64,000 nucleotides of DNA. Origin: Enterococcus mundtii. GTDB lineage: Bacteria > Bacillota > Bacilli > Lactobacillales > Enterococcaceae. Numbering within the stretch: the stretch's first letter is position 1; each line of letters begins with the position of its first letter. The stretch covers positions 1,912,001 to 1,976,000 of the forward strand of contig NZ_CP018061.1 in the NCBI RefSeq assembly GCF_002813755.1, read 5' to 3'. Shown here piece after piece: positions 27,661 to 36,737 of the stretch. A program made the position numbers and the translations under genes. Under the pieces are notes generated by a model, which did no database searches, was not told where the DNA came from, and was given only the letters and a program-made list of their open reading frames with translations.

Positions 27661-27741
27661 TTTGCAGGGGGACGTTATCGCGTTGAGAAGGTAAAACCTG
27701 ACCCTTTGAACCTGTTGGTTGATACCAGCGTAGGGAGCAAA
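27661..27741 (+). ncRNA. TPP (thiamine pyrophosphate) riboswitch, THI element
   Basis: The conserved THI core is present: GCGTTGAGAAGG, then ACCCTTTGAACCTG, then ATACCAGCGTAGGGAGC. The ends TTTGC (27661) and GCAAA (27741) can pair as P1. It precedes thiD-thiM-thiE, and a terminator hairpin follows at about 27775-27812. TPP binding should favour that terminator and switch off thiamine precursor salvage. Confidence 0.95.
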
Positions 27742-27774
27742 TGTCCTTTTTGTTGATGCGAAATCGAAACAATC

Positions 27775-27812
27775 AAGGCATTCTTCTATACTGGAAGAAT
27801 GTCTTTTTTCTA
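27775..27812 (+). terminator. Riboswitch-controlled terminator of the thi operon
   Basis: GGCATTCTTC...GAAGAATGTC forms a stem followed by TTTTTT, 20 bp before the thiD start and directly after the TPP aptamer. It is the expected expression platform. Confidence 0.85.
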
Positions 27813-27829
27813 TTTTAAGGAGGAATCTG

Positions 27830-28642
27830 ATGAAAAAAGTACTAACTATTGCTGGTTCAGACTGTAGCGGGGGCGCCGGTATCCAAGCCGATTTAAAAAC
27901 ATTTGCCGCTCATGGTGTTTATGGAATGTCTGTGATCACCTCAGTAGTCGCTGAAAATACCGCTCGTGTGATCTCATACCAAGACATCGCACCAACAATT
28001 ATCAATGAACAAATGACAGCTGTTTTCGAGGACATCTATCCTGATGCAGTCAAAATCGGTATGTTGTCTTGTGCAGATACGATGTTAGCTGTCGCAAGCA
28101 GTCTACAAGAATGGCAACCTAAAAATATTGTACTAGATCCTGTGATGTATGCAAAAAATGGCGATGCCTTGATGGAGCCACAAGCAATCGATACATTGAT
28201 CAAAAACGTTTTACCATTAGCTACTTTGATCACTCCAAATATTCCAGAAGCAGAAAAAATCGCAGATTGCTCGATTACTTCCCTGGAAGAAATGGAACGA
28301 GCAGCAAAAGCCATTTATGAAAGATGTCACTCTGCAGTTTTGATCAAAGGAGGGCATCGCTCAGGTGAAGCCACTGATATATTGTATGATGGGGAAAATA
28401 TTTACTCCTATACGTCTGAACGAATCGCCACAAAAAACACCCATGGCACTGGTTGCACCTTCTCTTCAGCGATTGCCTCACAACTCGCTTTGGGCGTACC
28501 ATTAGACCAAGCAATTTCCAAGGCAAAAAAATATATCACTACTGCAATCGCACATTCACTAGAATTGGGCGAAGGTCATGGCCCAACCAATCATTTCTAT
28601 TCACTCTATCGCAATGGTCTTAAGGAGGAACAAAGTCAATGA
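27830..28642 (+). CDS. thiD: Hydroxymethylpyrimidine/phosphomethylpyrimidine kinase
   Basis: A 270-residue ribokinase-fold kinase. Landmarks are VLTIAGSDCSGGAGIQADLKTF at the start, VLDPVMYAKNGDALM in the middle, and the ATP/anion-hole motif NTHGTGCTFSSAIAS. It phosphorylates hydroxymethylpyrimidine twice to give HMP-PP for thiamine assembly. It starts after AAGGAGGAATCTG and its stop overlaps thiM by four bases (ATGA), so the operon is translationally coupled. No thiC or thiG is present, so the operon salvages precursors rather than making them. Confidence 0.95.
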   Translation: MKKVLTIAGSDCSGGAGIQADLKTFAAHGVYGMSVITSVVAENTARVISYQDIAPTIINEQMTAVFEDIYPDAVKIGMLSCADTMLAVASSLQEWQPKNIVLDPVMYAKNGDALMEPQAIDTLIKNVLPLATLITPNIPEAEKIADCSITSLEEMERAAKAIYERCHSAVLIKGGHRSGEATDILYDGENIYSYTSERIATKNTHGTGCTFSSAIASQLALGVPLDQAISKAKKYITTAIAHSLELGEGHGPTNHFYSLYRNGLKEEQSQ

Positions 28643-29451
28643 ATACATTTTTAAAAACAGCTGTAGAAACGGTCCGTATGAAAAATCCTTTGGTCCACCA
28701 TATCACGAACTATGTAACGGTCAATGATTGTGCGAATGTCACACTTGCGATCGGCGGTTCACCGATTATGGCTGATGAAGCGTTAGAAGTAGCAGAAATC
28801 ACAGCAATGTCACAGGTATTGGTACTAAACATGGGTACTTTAAATGAACGTACCGTAGCTTCGATGCTTTTAGCTGGGCAAACAGCCAATGAAAAAGGTA
28901 TCCCAATCATTTTTGATCCAGTCGGTGCAGGGGCTTCACAGTTTCGTAATCAAACAGCAAAAACGATCATGGAAAACTTGAAATGCGCAGTGATTCGTGG
29001 CAATATTTCAGAAATCCGCTTTTTAGCAGGGATCGCAAGCACAACGAAAGGTGTTGATGCCTCGGCAGATGATGCAAGCTCCATTGAAGAAGCCCAACAG
29101 ATTGCTGATCAATTAGCAACCGCTCACAAATGTATCGTAGTGATCACCGGTGCGACAGATGTGATTTCTGATGGGCGGCGTAAAATCTTAGTGCACAATG
29201 GTTGTCCTGAAATGAGTCGGATCACTGGCACTGGCTGTATGCTCACTTCATTGATTGCTAGCTTTTGTGGGGGTTTTCCTGAACATCTTTTCCACGCCAC
29301 AACCACAGCCGTTCTTACCATGGGGATTGCTGGTGAGCTTACGTTGGAACAAACGGCTGGTACGGGAAGTTTTCGGATCGCATTGATTGATGAAATCAGC
29401 CGCATTGATCGGGAAACATTACTACTGCGAGGAAACTATCTTGAAAAATGA
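28639..29451 (+). CDS. thiM: Hydroxyethylthiazole kinase
   Basis: A 270-residue enzyme of the ThiM family: PLVHHITNYVTVNDCANVTLAIG at the N-terminus, FDPVGAGASQFRN in the middle, and the kinase motif RITGTGCMLTSLIASF. It phosphorylates the thiazole alcohol to supply ThiE. It overlaps thiD by four bases, and its end contains the ribosome-binding site of thiE. Length and motifs are complete. Confidence 0.95.
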   Translation: MNTFLKTAVETVRMKNPLVHHITNYVTVNDCANVTLAIGGSPIMADEALEVAEITAMSQVLVLNMGTLNERTVASMLLAGQTANEKGIPIIFDPVGAGASQFRNQTAKTIMENLKCAVIRGNISEIRFLAGIASTTKGVDASADDASSIEEAQQIADQLATAHKCIVVITGATDVISDGRRKILVHNGCPEMSRITGTGCMLTSLIASFCGGFPEHLFHATTTAVLTMGIAGELTLEQTAGTGSFRIALIDEISRIDRETLLLRGNYLEK

Positions 29452-30079
29452 CATCAACTATTCCTTATACCTAGTGACCGATCAGTCACTGCTGAAAAAG
29501 AAAACACTCCAAGAAGCAGTGCAACAAGCACTTGAAGGTGGTATCACTGTCTTACAGTTGAGAGAAAAAAAAGCCAATTCACGAGATTTTTATGAGGAAG
29601 CGATCGCGTTGAAACGATTAGCTAAACCATACAATGTTCCATTGATCATCAACGATCGAGTAGACATTGCGTTAGCTTGTGATGCAGAAGGTGTTCATGT
29701 CGGTCAAACAGATCTACCTGTGGCTGTGGTGAGAAAAATGATTGGACCTGAAAAAATCATCGGCGCTTCCGTCCAAACCCTCGACCAAGCAATTTCCGCT
29801 GAACAAGCTGGGGCAGATTATTTAGGTGTCGGGACGATGTTCCCAACCGCTACTAAAACAGATGCCATCATCGTATCTAAAAATGAACTCAAGAAGATTC
29901 TTCAACACGTTTCGATCCCTGTTGTTTTGATCGGTGGTCTCAACGAACAAACGATTGCAGAATTCAAAACTTGCCCCGTCCAAGGATTTGCTGTGGTTTC
30001 AGCGATCCTAGCAAAAGAAGAAATCAAAAAAGCGACTAAAAAACTTTCTGTACAAATCAATACGTTCATCAAAGAGTAA
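29441..30079 (+). CDS. thiE: Thiamine-phosphate synthase
   Basis: About 212 residues of the ThiE TIM-barrel family: LYLVTDQSLLKKKTLQEAV, VLQLREKKANSRDF, IINDRVDIALACDAEGVHVGQTDLP and DYLGVGTMFPTATKTDA. It joins HMP-PP and thiazole phosphate to thiamine phosphate. I choose TTG 29441 as start, because GAGGA lies six bases upstream and the family begins near this point. It overlaps the thiM end by 11 bp. A longer frame from 29387 would lie inside thiM and lacks support. Confidence 0.92.
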   Translation: MKNDINYSLYLVTDQSLLKKKTLQEAVQQALEGGITVLQLREKKANSRDFYEEAIALKRLAKPYNVPLIINDRVDIALACDAEGVHVGQTDLPVAVVRKMIGPEKIIGASVQTLDQAISAEQAGADYLGVGTMFPTATKTDAIIVSKNELKKILQHVSIPVVLIGGLNEQTIAEFKTCPVQGFAVVSAILAKEEIKKATKKLSVQINTFIKE

Positions 30080-30091
30080 TAAATTAAAAAA

Positions 30092-30130
30092 GCGGCCCAT
30101 GTAAAGTCAAATGATCTTTACATAGGTCGC
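30092..30130. terminator. Bidirectional terminator between thiE and the PPDK regulator gene
   Basis: ATGTAAAG (30099-30106) pairs with CTTTACAT (30116-30123), extended by GCGGCC/GGTCGC with a G-T pair. It is flanked by A and T runs between two convergent genes. Confidence 0.75.
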
Positions 30131-30148
30131 GTTTAATTTCATTCCTCA

Positions 30149-30958
30149 CTACAAGCTTTTCAAATGATGTTCAACGATAAAAGCAGTTTCTTCAATCGAT
30201 TTATCCGACACATCAATGACAAAATTTCCATAGTGATCAAAAATCTCTTGCGAGTAAGCCAATTCTTTGTGGATCGTTTCTAAATTGTTGTAGCTTGACG
30301 ATTGATGCAAACCTAAAGAATCTAAGCGATTGCTCCGGATTCTCACTAAATTCTCTGGATGACAAGTCAAACCAACGATTTTACTTTTGTCTACTTCTTC
30401 TAATACTTTGGGTAATGGTACTTCAGGGATCAATGGCAGATTGGACACTTTGTACCCCTTATTTGCCAGATACATACTTAAAGGTGTTTTTGACGTTCGA
30501 GAAACACCTAGAAGTACGACATCTGAATCTAAAAAACCTTTAGGATCTTTTCCATCATCATATTTTACAGCAAACTCGATGGCAGAAATCCGATTGAAGT
30601 ATTCAGTATCCAACTTGTGGACAGCCCCTGGTTCTTCAATGGGCTGCATCCCAGTTTTTGCATGAATGATCTCGAAAAGAGGATGCATCAAGTCGATATA
30701 TAATAAACCAGTTTTCCGACTAAAAGATTTTGCCACTTCCGACAGTTCATGATTCACGAGTGTACTGATCACAATTGCTTTATCACGTAAAGCATCTGCT
30801 AAAATCGGCAACAGCTCTTCCTTCTGATTCACAAAAGGAAATTTATAGTTATTATGGAACACCAAGTTAGGATATTGGACCATCACAGCGGATAATAACT
30901 TTTGCGACGTTTCACCTAGTGAATCTGAGATAGAATAAACAATGACTTCATTTTGCAT
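30149..30958 (-). CDS. Pyruvate, phosphate dikinase regulatory kinase/phosphorylase (DUF299)
   Basis: A 269-residue bifunctional regulatory protein of the PPDK/PEP-synthetase family. It begins VYSISDSLGETSQKLLSAV and has the P-loop-like motif VLLGVSRTSKTPLSMYLANKG near residue 147. It inactivates PPDK by ADP-dependent phosphorylation and reactivates it by phosphorolysis. It lies directly downstream of a CcpN-like repressor and next to the divergent ppdK gene, a conserved trio in Firmicutes. This position distinguishes it from the PEP synthase regulator of proteobacteria. Confidence 0.92.
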   Translation of the reverse strand: MQNEVIVYSISDSLGETSQKLLSAVMVQYPNLVFHNNYKFPFVNQKEELLPILADALRDKAIVISTLVNHELSEVAKSFSRKTGLLYIDLMHPLFEIIHAKTGMQPIEEPGAVHKLDTEYFNRISAIEFAVKYDDGKDPKGFLDSDVVLLGVSRTSKTPLSMYLANKGYKVSNLPLIPEVPLPKVLEEVDKSKIVGLTCHPENLVRIRSNRLDSLGLHQSSSYNNLETIHKELAYSQEIFDHYGNFVIDVSDKSIEETAFIVEHHLKSL

Positions 30959-30971
30959 TTATAAACTCCCC

Positions 30972-31601
30972 CTATCGATTTCGTTCAGCATTTCTCGCTT
31001 GCTGAGTGATAAAATTCAATACTTTTGATTTAGTGATCTTACCGATTACGTTTCGCTCATTTGCTTCATCAACCACTGGCAGAGAGTCAACTTCAAAATC
31101 TTGAAGGATCGTCGCTACTTCCAATAAATCCATTTTTTTCGTGCAAGTTCTGATATGCGGACTTCGTGTCATACAAAGAGCGACCGGCGTATGATCGATT
31201 TCAGTATTTAAGGAAGCTCTCAACAAATCTTTTCGAGATAATACACCCACCAATTGTTTTTCTCCGTCAATCACATAAATCGAGCCAACATCATACACGA
31301 ATAATGTCGTGATCGCATCACGGATCGAAGTATTCAAATCAATCAGCAATGGTGGCACCATGATCTCATCCACTTTGACTGTGAATGTTTTAAAGAAAAA
31401 AAGCGTTTCTAGGTCAGAACCTGTATACGTATAACCAATTTTCGGCGTAGCTTCTAGTATCCCAGACATTGTCAAAAAGGATAAGTCCGACCGCAGTGTC
31501 GCTCTTGAAACATCTAAGAGTTCAGAAATTTTTTCTCCGCTGACAGGTTGTGTCTCTTTGACGATCTCGATGATCTTTTTTTGTCGTTCACTCAATTTCA
31601 T
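30972..31601 (-). CDS. CcpN-like transcriptional repressor (HTH plus CBS domains)
   Basis: About 209 residues. An N-terminal winged helix (QKKIIEIVKETQPVSGEKISELLDVSRATLRSDL) is followed by a pair of CBS domains (MVPPLLIDLNTSIRDAITTLF; LVGVLSRKDLLRASL; VDSLPVVDEANERNVIGKITKS). CcpN represses gluconeogenic genes and senses nucleotides through its CBS pair. Here the target is probably the divergent ppdK; see the inverted repeat at 31707-31745. ATG 31601 is preferred because AAAAGG precedes it. The first in-frame codons up to 31649 look untranslated. Confidence 0.88.
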   Translation of the reverse strand: MKLSERQKKIIEIVKETQPVSGEKISELLDVSRATLRSDLSFLTMSGILEATPKIGYTYTGSDLETLFFFKTFTVKVDEIMVPPLLIDLNTSIRDAITTLFVYDVGSIYVIDGEKQLVGVLSRKDLLRASLNTEIDHTPVALCMTRSPHIRTCTKKMDLLEVATILQDFEVDSLPVVDEANERNVIGKITKSKVLNFITQQARNAERNR

Positions 31602-31692
31602 TTGTGCCTTTTCTCTCCCTTCCTCATTTTCATTTCTTATTATACACATATATAAACCGATTTCAAAATAAATTTGTGTTTCATTATTTTTA

Positions 31693-31745
31693 TTGACAGA
31701 TATATATGAGTCATATTAAGATGTATTTACAATATAAATGACTCA
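31693..31745 (+). promoter_or_regulatory. ppdK promoter with CcpN-like inverted repeat
   Basis: TTGACA (31693-31698) and TTAAGA (31716-31721) are 17 bp apart. TGAGTCAT (31707-31714) lies between them and its inverted copy ATGACTCA (31738-31745) lies downstream. The centres are 31 bp apart, about three helical turns. A repressor binding both would cover the promoter; the CcpN-like protein encoded next door is the natural candidate. Confidence 0.65.
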
Positions 31746-31770
31746 CATTAAATCAATGGAGGCTTATCAT

Positions 31771-34389
31771 ATGGTAAAATGGATCTATGACTTTAACGAA
31801 GGCAGAAGCAAAGATAAAGCATTATTGGGTGGAAAAGGTGCAAATCTAGCGGAAATGACTCACTTAGGATTGCCTGTTCCTTCTGGCTTTACCCTGACTA
31901 CAGAAAGTTGTATGCGTTATCTTAAAAATGTCGCTTTCTTTGATCAACAATTGATAACAGAGATTCAAACAGCTATCGAACGGCTAGAAGTAAAAACAAA
32001 CAAGTCATTTACGAACGATGATGAGCTATTGCTAGTTTCTGTAAGGAGTGGTGCAGTCTTTTCTATGCCTGGTATGATGGATACGATCCTCAATCTAGGT
32101 CTAAATGATTCACGAGTACATGCTTTAGCTGAGCAAACTAGTTTAGCTTTTGCTTATGATTGCTACCGTCGTTTGTTGCAAATGTTTGGCGATGTCGTCT
32201 ACGGTATCCCCAAAGAAAAATTCAATCTTCTACTCACAAAAGCAGAAAAAGAAAACAATAAAACGGTTAATGTTTTCAACGAACAACAACAGTTAGCATT
32301 GATCAAAAATTATAAAGAGCTATTTATCAAACATAATAAAGTTTTCCCTCAACATCCTATGGATCAGCTAAAAGAAGCGATCCAAGCGGTCTTCCACTCT
32401 TGGAACAATCCACGAGCAAACGTTTATCGAGAGTTACATGGTATCTCTCATCATTTAGGCACGGCTGTCAATGTCCAAGAAATGGTTTTTGGAAATAGCG
32501 GAAATGAAAGCGGTACAGGTGTCGTCTTTACCCGAAATCCCGCTACAGGTGACAATCAGCTTTTTGGTGAATTTTTGCTGGATGCACAAGGAGAAGACGT
32601 TGTCGCTGGCATTCGCACGCCTCAACCGATCCAAGAGCTTAGTGAGCGATTACCTAATGTCTACCAAGATTTCTTGCACTACGCACAAATGCTAGAACTC
32701 CATTACAAAGATATGCAAGATATCGAATTTACCGTTGAACAGGGGAAGCTATTTATTTTACAAACGAGAAACGGCAAGCGCACAGCTAAAGCTGCTTTAA
32801 AGATTGCGACTGACTTAGTGAATGAGAACGTTCTTTCAAAAGAAGAGGCTTTGATGCGAGTGGAAGCAGAAATGATCGACCAGTTAATTCATCCGATTTT
32901 TAAACCTGAAGCCCTCGAACAAGCAACACCATTTGCTCAAGGCTTACCTGCAAGTCCCAGAGCTGCCACAGGTGAGATCGTCTTTACTGCCGAAAAAGCA
33001 AAAGAACGATATGAACAAGGAAATAAGGTCATCTTAGTTCGTCACGAAACCTCTCCAGAAGATATCGAAGGAATGATCGTTAGTGAAGCCATCGTCACTA
33101 GTCGTGGCGGGATGACTTCTCATGCCGCTGTCGTCGCTCGTGGGATGGGTACTTGTTGCGTGACTGGTACGGAAACCTTGACGATCGACGAAGAAGCAAA
33201 AACTGTAACAACAAATGACATTCGGCTAAAAGAAGGCGATATTCTCTCCGTCAATGGCAATACAGGCGAGATTTACTTAGGGGAACTTCCTACAGTTATC
33301 GCTGAAAACAATCAGGACCTTACTTTATTTTTATCTTGGGCTGATGAACTCGCCGACTTAGAAGTGCGCGCCAACGCTGAAACGTTGACTGATTTAACCA
33401 CTGCTCTTGATTTTGGGGCTACAGGTATCGGGTTAGCAAGGACCGAGCATATGTTTTTCGGGGAAGATCGTATTTTAGAAATGCGCCGCTTGATTTTAGC
33501 AGAAGATCACCGAGAAATGGAAACAGCTTTGACAAAATTGCTGGCATTTCAAGAAAATGATTTTTATCAGATGTTCCAAACGATCCGAGATAAACCAATG
33601 GTCATTCGCCTACTTGACCCACCGATGCACGAGTTTCTTCCCCATGAGGCACCAGACATTGCGAATTTAGCAGACAAACTGAACCGATCAGTCAATGAGC
33701 TGACAGCAAAGATCGAGTACTTGAAAGAAACCAATCCGATGTTAGGTCATCGTGGTTGTCGCTTAGGTATCACTACACCAGAAATCTATCAGATGCAAGT
33801 CAAAGCAATCATTCAAAGTGCGATTCGGCTAGTACAAGAAGGAATACCAGTTGTTCCAGAAATCATGATCCCATTGATTGCTGAAAAAGAAGAACTAATG
33901 CACCTTAAAGTTTTATTGATCGAAACGATCGAAGCAACTTTCAACGCTCAAAACATCGTACCATTTTCTTACGAGATCGGTACGATGATCGAGTTACCTC
34001 GCGCTTGTTTGATTGCGGATCAATTAGCAGAACAAGCTGATTTCTTCAGTTTTGGTACAAATGATCTCACTCAAATGACCTATGGATTTTCTCGAGATGA
34101 TATTGGAAAATTCATCAATCGTTACCAAGAAAAAGCGATCATGACCCATGATCCATTTCAACATTTGGATCAACAAGGTGTTGGTCAATTGATCAAACTC
34201 GCTGTTTCTAATGCACGACGAACCAAACCAACGATGACGATCGGCATTTGTGGTGAAGTCGGCGGAGATCCTCAATCCATTCCCTTCTTTCAAGCCATTG
34301 GAATCGACTATGTCTCCTGCTCTCCTTACCGGATTCCAGCTGCTCGATTAGCGGTGGCACAGGCTGCGATCCGTAGCCGTCCGTCTTAA
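31771..34389 (+). CDS. ppdK: Pyruvate, phosphate dikinase
   Basis: An 872-residue enzyme, full family length. It has the nucleotide-binding domain start VKWIYDFNEGRSKDKALLGGKGANLAEM, the central phospho-histidine motif TSRGGMTSHAAVVARGMGTCC (His about 451) with the regulatory threonine two residues before the His, and the PEP/pyruvate domain ending FSFGTNDLTQMTYGFSRDD and GICGEVGGDP. It interconverts pyruvate, ATP and Pi with PEP, AMP and PPi. ATG 31771 follows GGAGG. The CcpN-like repressor and the regulatory kinase/phosphorylase are encoded divergently, giving transcriptional and covalent control in one locus. Confidence 0.95.
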   Translation: MVKWIYDFNEGRSKDKALLGGKGANLAEMTHLGLPVPSGFTLTTESCMRYLKNVAFFDQQLITEIQTAIERLEVKTNKSFTNDDELLLVSVRSGAVFSMPGMMDTILNLGLNDSRVHALAEQTSLAFAYDCYRRLLQMFGDVVYGIPKEKFNLLLTKAEKENNKTVNVFNEQQQLALIKNYKELFIKHNKVFPQHPMDQLKEAIQAVFHSWNNPRANVYRELHGISHHLGTAVNVQEMVFGNSGNESGTGVVFTRNPATGDNQLFGEFLLDAQGEDVVAGIRTPQPIQELSERLPNVYQDFLHYAQMLELHYKDMQDIEFTVEQGKLFILQTRNGKRTAKAALKIATDLVNENVLSKEEALMRVEAEMIDQLIHPIFKPEALEQATPFAQGLPASPRAATGEIVFTAEKAKERYEQGNKVILVRHETSPEDIEGMIVSEAIVTSRGGMTSHAAVVARGMGTCCVTGTETLTIDEEAKTVTTNDIRLKEGDILSVNGNTGEIYLGELPTVIAENNQDLTLFLSWADELADLEVRANAETLTDLTTALDFGATGIGLARTEHMFFGEDRILEMRRLILAEDHREMETALTKLLAFQENDFYQMFQTIRDKPMVIRLLDPPMHEFLPHEAPDIANLADKLNRSVNELTAKIEYLKETNPMLGHRGCRLGITTPEIYQMQVKAIIQSAIRLVQEGIPVVPEIMIPLIAEKEELMHLKVLLIETIEATFNAQNIVPFSYEIGTMIELPRACLIADQLAEQADFFSFGTNDLTQMTYGFSRDDIGKFINRYQEKAIMTHDPFQHLDQQGVGQLIKLAVSNARRTKPTMTIGICGEVGGDPQSIPFFQAIGIDYVSCSPYRIPAARLAVAQAAIRSRPS

Positions 34390-34420
34390 TTATTTATTTC
34401 TTTGTATCTAGTTTTAAAAA

Positions 34421-34466
34421 AAGTAACCACAGCCAACGTATCGAACGTTTTAGGCTGTGGTTACTT
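34421..34466 (+). terminator. Terminator of ppdK
   Basis: A perfect 14-bp stem, AAGTAACCACAGCC (34421-34434) with GGCTGTGGTTACTT (34453-34466), followed by CTTT. It lies 31 bp after the ppdK stop. Confidence 0.88.
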
Positions 34467-34494
34467 CTTTAGAGCGATATTATTTTACCGTGAG

Positions 34495-34671
34495 CTATTT
34501 TCTTTTTCTTCTGTTCTTCAGCTTCTCCTTTTCACGGATTCTCTTTTCTTGAAAGAGCAGTTCTTTCTGCAATTTCAAATAGTTCATATAGCGATTTTCT
34601 GATAGCTCTCCACTGTCGATCATATTGACTAAGATCCAACCAACATATCCTGCTCGGTCTTTATCTAAATT
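34495..34671 (-). pseudogene. C-terminal remnant of an RsgA-like ribosome GTPase gene
   Basis: The minus-strand frame is open from 34671 to TAG at 34497-34495 (58 codons). Residues VNMIDSGELSENRYMNYLKLQKELLFQEK, split here as MIDSGELSENRYMNYL and KLQKELLFQ, resemble the last helices of RsgA/EngC after its zinc site, ending in a lysine/arginine-rich tail. The upstream part is not homologous (AGYVGWIL) and has an in-frame stop. The OB-fold, GTPase and zinc-binding parts are absent. It is most likely debris from a deletion. It could instead be a short unrelated ORF, since the match covers only about 40 residues. Confidence 0.5.
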
Positions 34672-34702
34672 CTATTTTTAGCTACCTTTCTCTTTGTATC
34701 CT

Positions 34703-35866
34703 TTAAGAAAGACTGAGTTTTTTCATTCTCACATAAATACTTGTATCTAATACCACTTTTGTCACCAACAGAACGATAAGTATTAAAGCGACGTTGGCAA
34801 CAAAAGAGTGAAAGAAGAACATATTATCTCGACTCATCCATAACAACACTTTATCAATTTCAAATGTATTGATTGGGAAGAGATACAGTATTTTATTCGG
34901 TATTCCCGACATAAAAATATGCGTCAGTGGTTGCGGAATGACAAAGAGTCCTAGTGAAATAGCTAGCGCACTAAATGGTGAACTACTCAAACTGGAAATC
35001 AGCATAGTTACGCCAGCGATGAACAGCACTCCTATTAACTGAAAAACAACACCGAACAAGTAAGCTTGAAGCATATTCCATCCCAATGGAAAATCAAAGA
35101 CCTTCCAATCCAAGTTGGCTTGAACGCTCACATCCCACCCACTAAATCCATAATAAATATAAAATATTATCAAGATGATTAACTGAACGATCAGGAAGGA
35201 AGCTATAGCCATACCTGTTCCAACCAGAATTTTTGATTTTATCATTTTTGTTCTGCCGTACCTTGTAGACAACAACAAAGGAATAATATTTTTTGAAGTA
35301 TCATTCGCAAAAAGAATCGAGCATATCAGAATGACAAACAGCGAAATTGGGATAAAAGCAATTGAAGTGACATTTAACAAATCCGTCCAAGTCTTAAAAT
35401 TCCCTATTTTGATCGGAAATCCCATTTTTTTATAGCCCACGTTTTTCATAGATAAAAGATTCACATCGTCAATGGTATATTTTTTACCGTCCCTAATGGC
35501 ATCTATCATTTCAACATAAACATCTTGCTCCTCGTGATTTGTGAATGTATCGACCACTGACCATTGAAAGTAATCAAATATTTGAATGTTTTTTCTTTTT
35601 TTGTCCTGATAAATCTTCAAATAGTCAGATGTAATTTTTTTAACCTTATGATCAGTCAACTCACCTTGGTACTCATTTGTAAAATCTAGATATCTTTCAA
35701 TTGATTCCCTACCCGAAACATCAGTAATATTTTTAGCTCCCCTAAGTTGCGACTGAAAAAAGCCAATATAGACGATTGCAAAAAGACTCAATAACAAGAC
35801 AAGCCCAGATCCAATAATCGATTTGTTTTTCAGTATCTTTTCACTTTCAAATTTAAAAATCTGCAT
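34703..35866 (-). CDS. ABC-2 type transporter permease
   Basis: A 387-residue membrane protein. One N-terminal helix (SIIGSGLVLLLSLFAIVYIGF) is followed by an extracytoplasmic domain of about 130 residues and five or six helices (FIPISLFVILICSILFANDTSKNIIPLLLSTRYGRTKM marks the cytoplasmic loop). It pairs with the adjacent ATPase as an exporter or bacitracin/lantibiotic-resistance-like transporter. It overlaps the ATPase gene by 14 bp and is last in the sigma factor operon. The substrate is unknown. Confidence 0.8.
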   Translation of the reverse strand: MQIFKFESEKILKNKSIIGSGLVLLLSLFAIVYIGFFQSQLRGAKNITDVSGRESIERYLDFTNEYQGELTDHKVKKITSDYLKIYQDKKRKNIQIFDYFQWSVVDTFTNHEEQDVYVEMIDAIRDGKKYTIDDVNLLSMKNVGYKKMGFPIKIGNFKTWTDLLNVTSIAFIPISLFVILICSILFANDTSKNIIPLLLSTRYGRTKMIKSKILVGTGMAIASFLIVQLIILIIFYIYYGFSGWDVSVQANLDWKVFDFPLGWNMLQAYLFGVVFQLIGVLFIAGVTMLISSLSSSPFSALAISLGLFVIPQPLTHIFMSGIPNKILYLFPINTFEIDKVLLWMSRDNMFFFHSFVANVALILIVLLVTKVVLDTSIYVRMKKLSLS

Positions 35867-36737
35867 TCGTTTGATCCTCAGTTCTAAAATAGTATAAATA
35901 CAAATCTTCCAAGTTCGCCTTCACATGGAGAGCATTGTCATTCGGTTTGACCGTCGAAATGATTCTTAATATGACACGATCATCTACATACTTTTGATTG
36001 CTTACAGGATATTTTTGGTAATATGATTCAATCTCGTCAAGCGATGTTTTAACTTCCCACACACTGTTTTCGATATTATTCATTAATTCAGTTACTAATC
36101 CTCTATCTTGAACCACACCTTTATTTAAAACCAACACTTCATCCGAAATATATTCCACATCAGATACAATGTGAGTAGATAAAATAATAATTTTATTCTC
36201 TGATAGGGAGCTGATTAAGTTTCTGAACCTCACTCGCTCTTTTGGATCTAATCCTACTGTTGGTTCATCAAGTATCAAAATTTCAGGATCATTAATCAGT
36301 GCTTGAGCAATTCCTAAACGTTGTTTCATACCACCTGAATATTTCTTTATTTTTTTATTCTTTTGCTCTGATAGCCCAACTAATTCAAGCAATTCCAAAC
36401 ATCGTCTTGTTGCTAGTTTCCCTCTCAATCCTTTTAATGCTGAGATATAAAGCATAAACTTTATCCCTGTAAAATCTGGATAATAACTGAAATCTTGTGG
36501 TAAGAAACCTAGTACCGATCTAAATGCTTCACTATTTATTGTCACATCCTCATCGTTATATAAAATTTTCCCACTATCGGATTTGATCACTCCACAAATT
36601 AATCTAAAAAGAGTTGTCTTTCCTGAACCATTGGCTCCAAGCAAGCCATAAACTCCTGCTTTCAACGTTAGAGAAACATCATCTAAGGCTTTTAATTCAT
36701 CGAATTTCTTAGTAATATTCTTTATTTCTAATTTCAT
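35853..36737 (-). CDS. ABC transporter ATP-binding protein
   Basis: A 294-residue ATPase: Walker A GANGSGKTT near residue 33, Q-loop FLPQDFSYYPDF, signature YSGGMKQRLGIAQALI, Walker B ILILDEPTVGLD and the H-loop in ILSTHIVSD. It is of the CcmA/NatA-like class linked to ABC-2 permeases. It overlaps both neighbours (4 bp with the upstream membrane-protein gene, 14 bp with the permease), so all are one translational unit. The C-terminal 75 residues are a typical accessory region of unknown role. Confidence 0.92.
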   Translation of the reverse strand: MKLEIKNITKKFDELKALDDVSLTLKAGVYGLLGANGSGKTTLFRLICGVIKSDSGKILYNDEDVTINSEAFRSVLGFLPQDFSYYPDFTGIKFMLYISALKGLRGKLATRRCLELLELVGLSEQKNKKIKKYSGGMKQRLGIAQALINDPEILILDEPTVGLDPKERVRFRNLISSLSENKIIILSTHIVSDVEYISDEVLVLNKGVVQDRGLVTELMNNIENSVWEVKTSLDEIESYYQKYPVSNQKYVDDRVILRIISTVKPNDNALHVKANLEDLYLYYFRTEDQTNADF

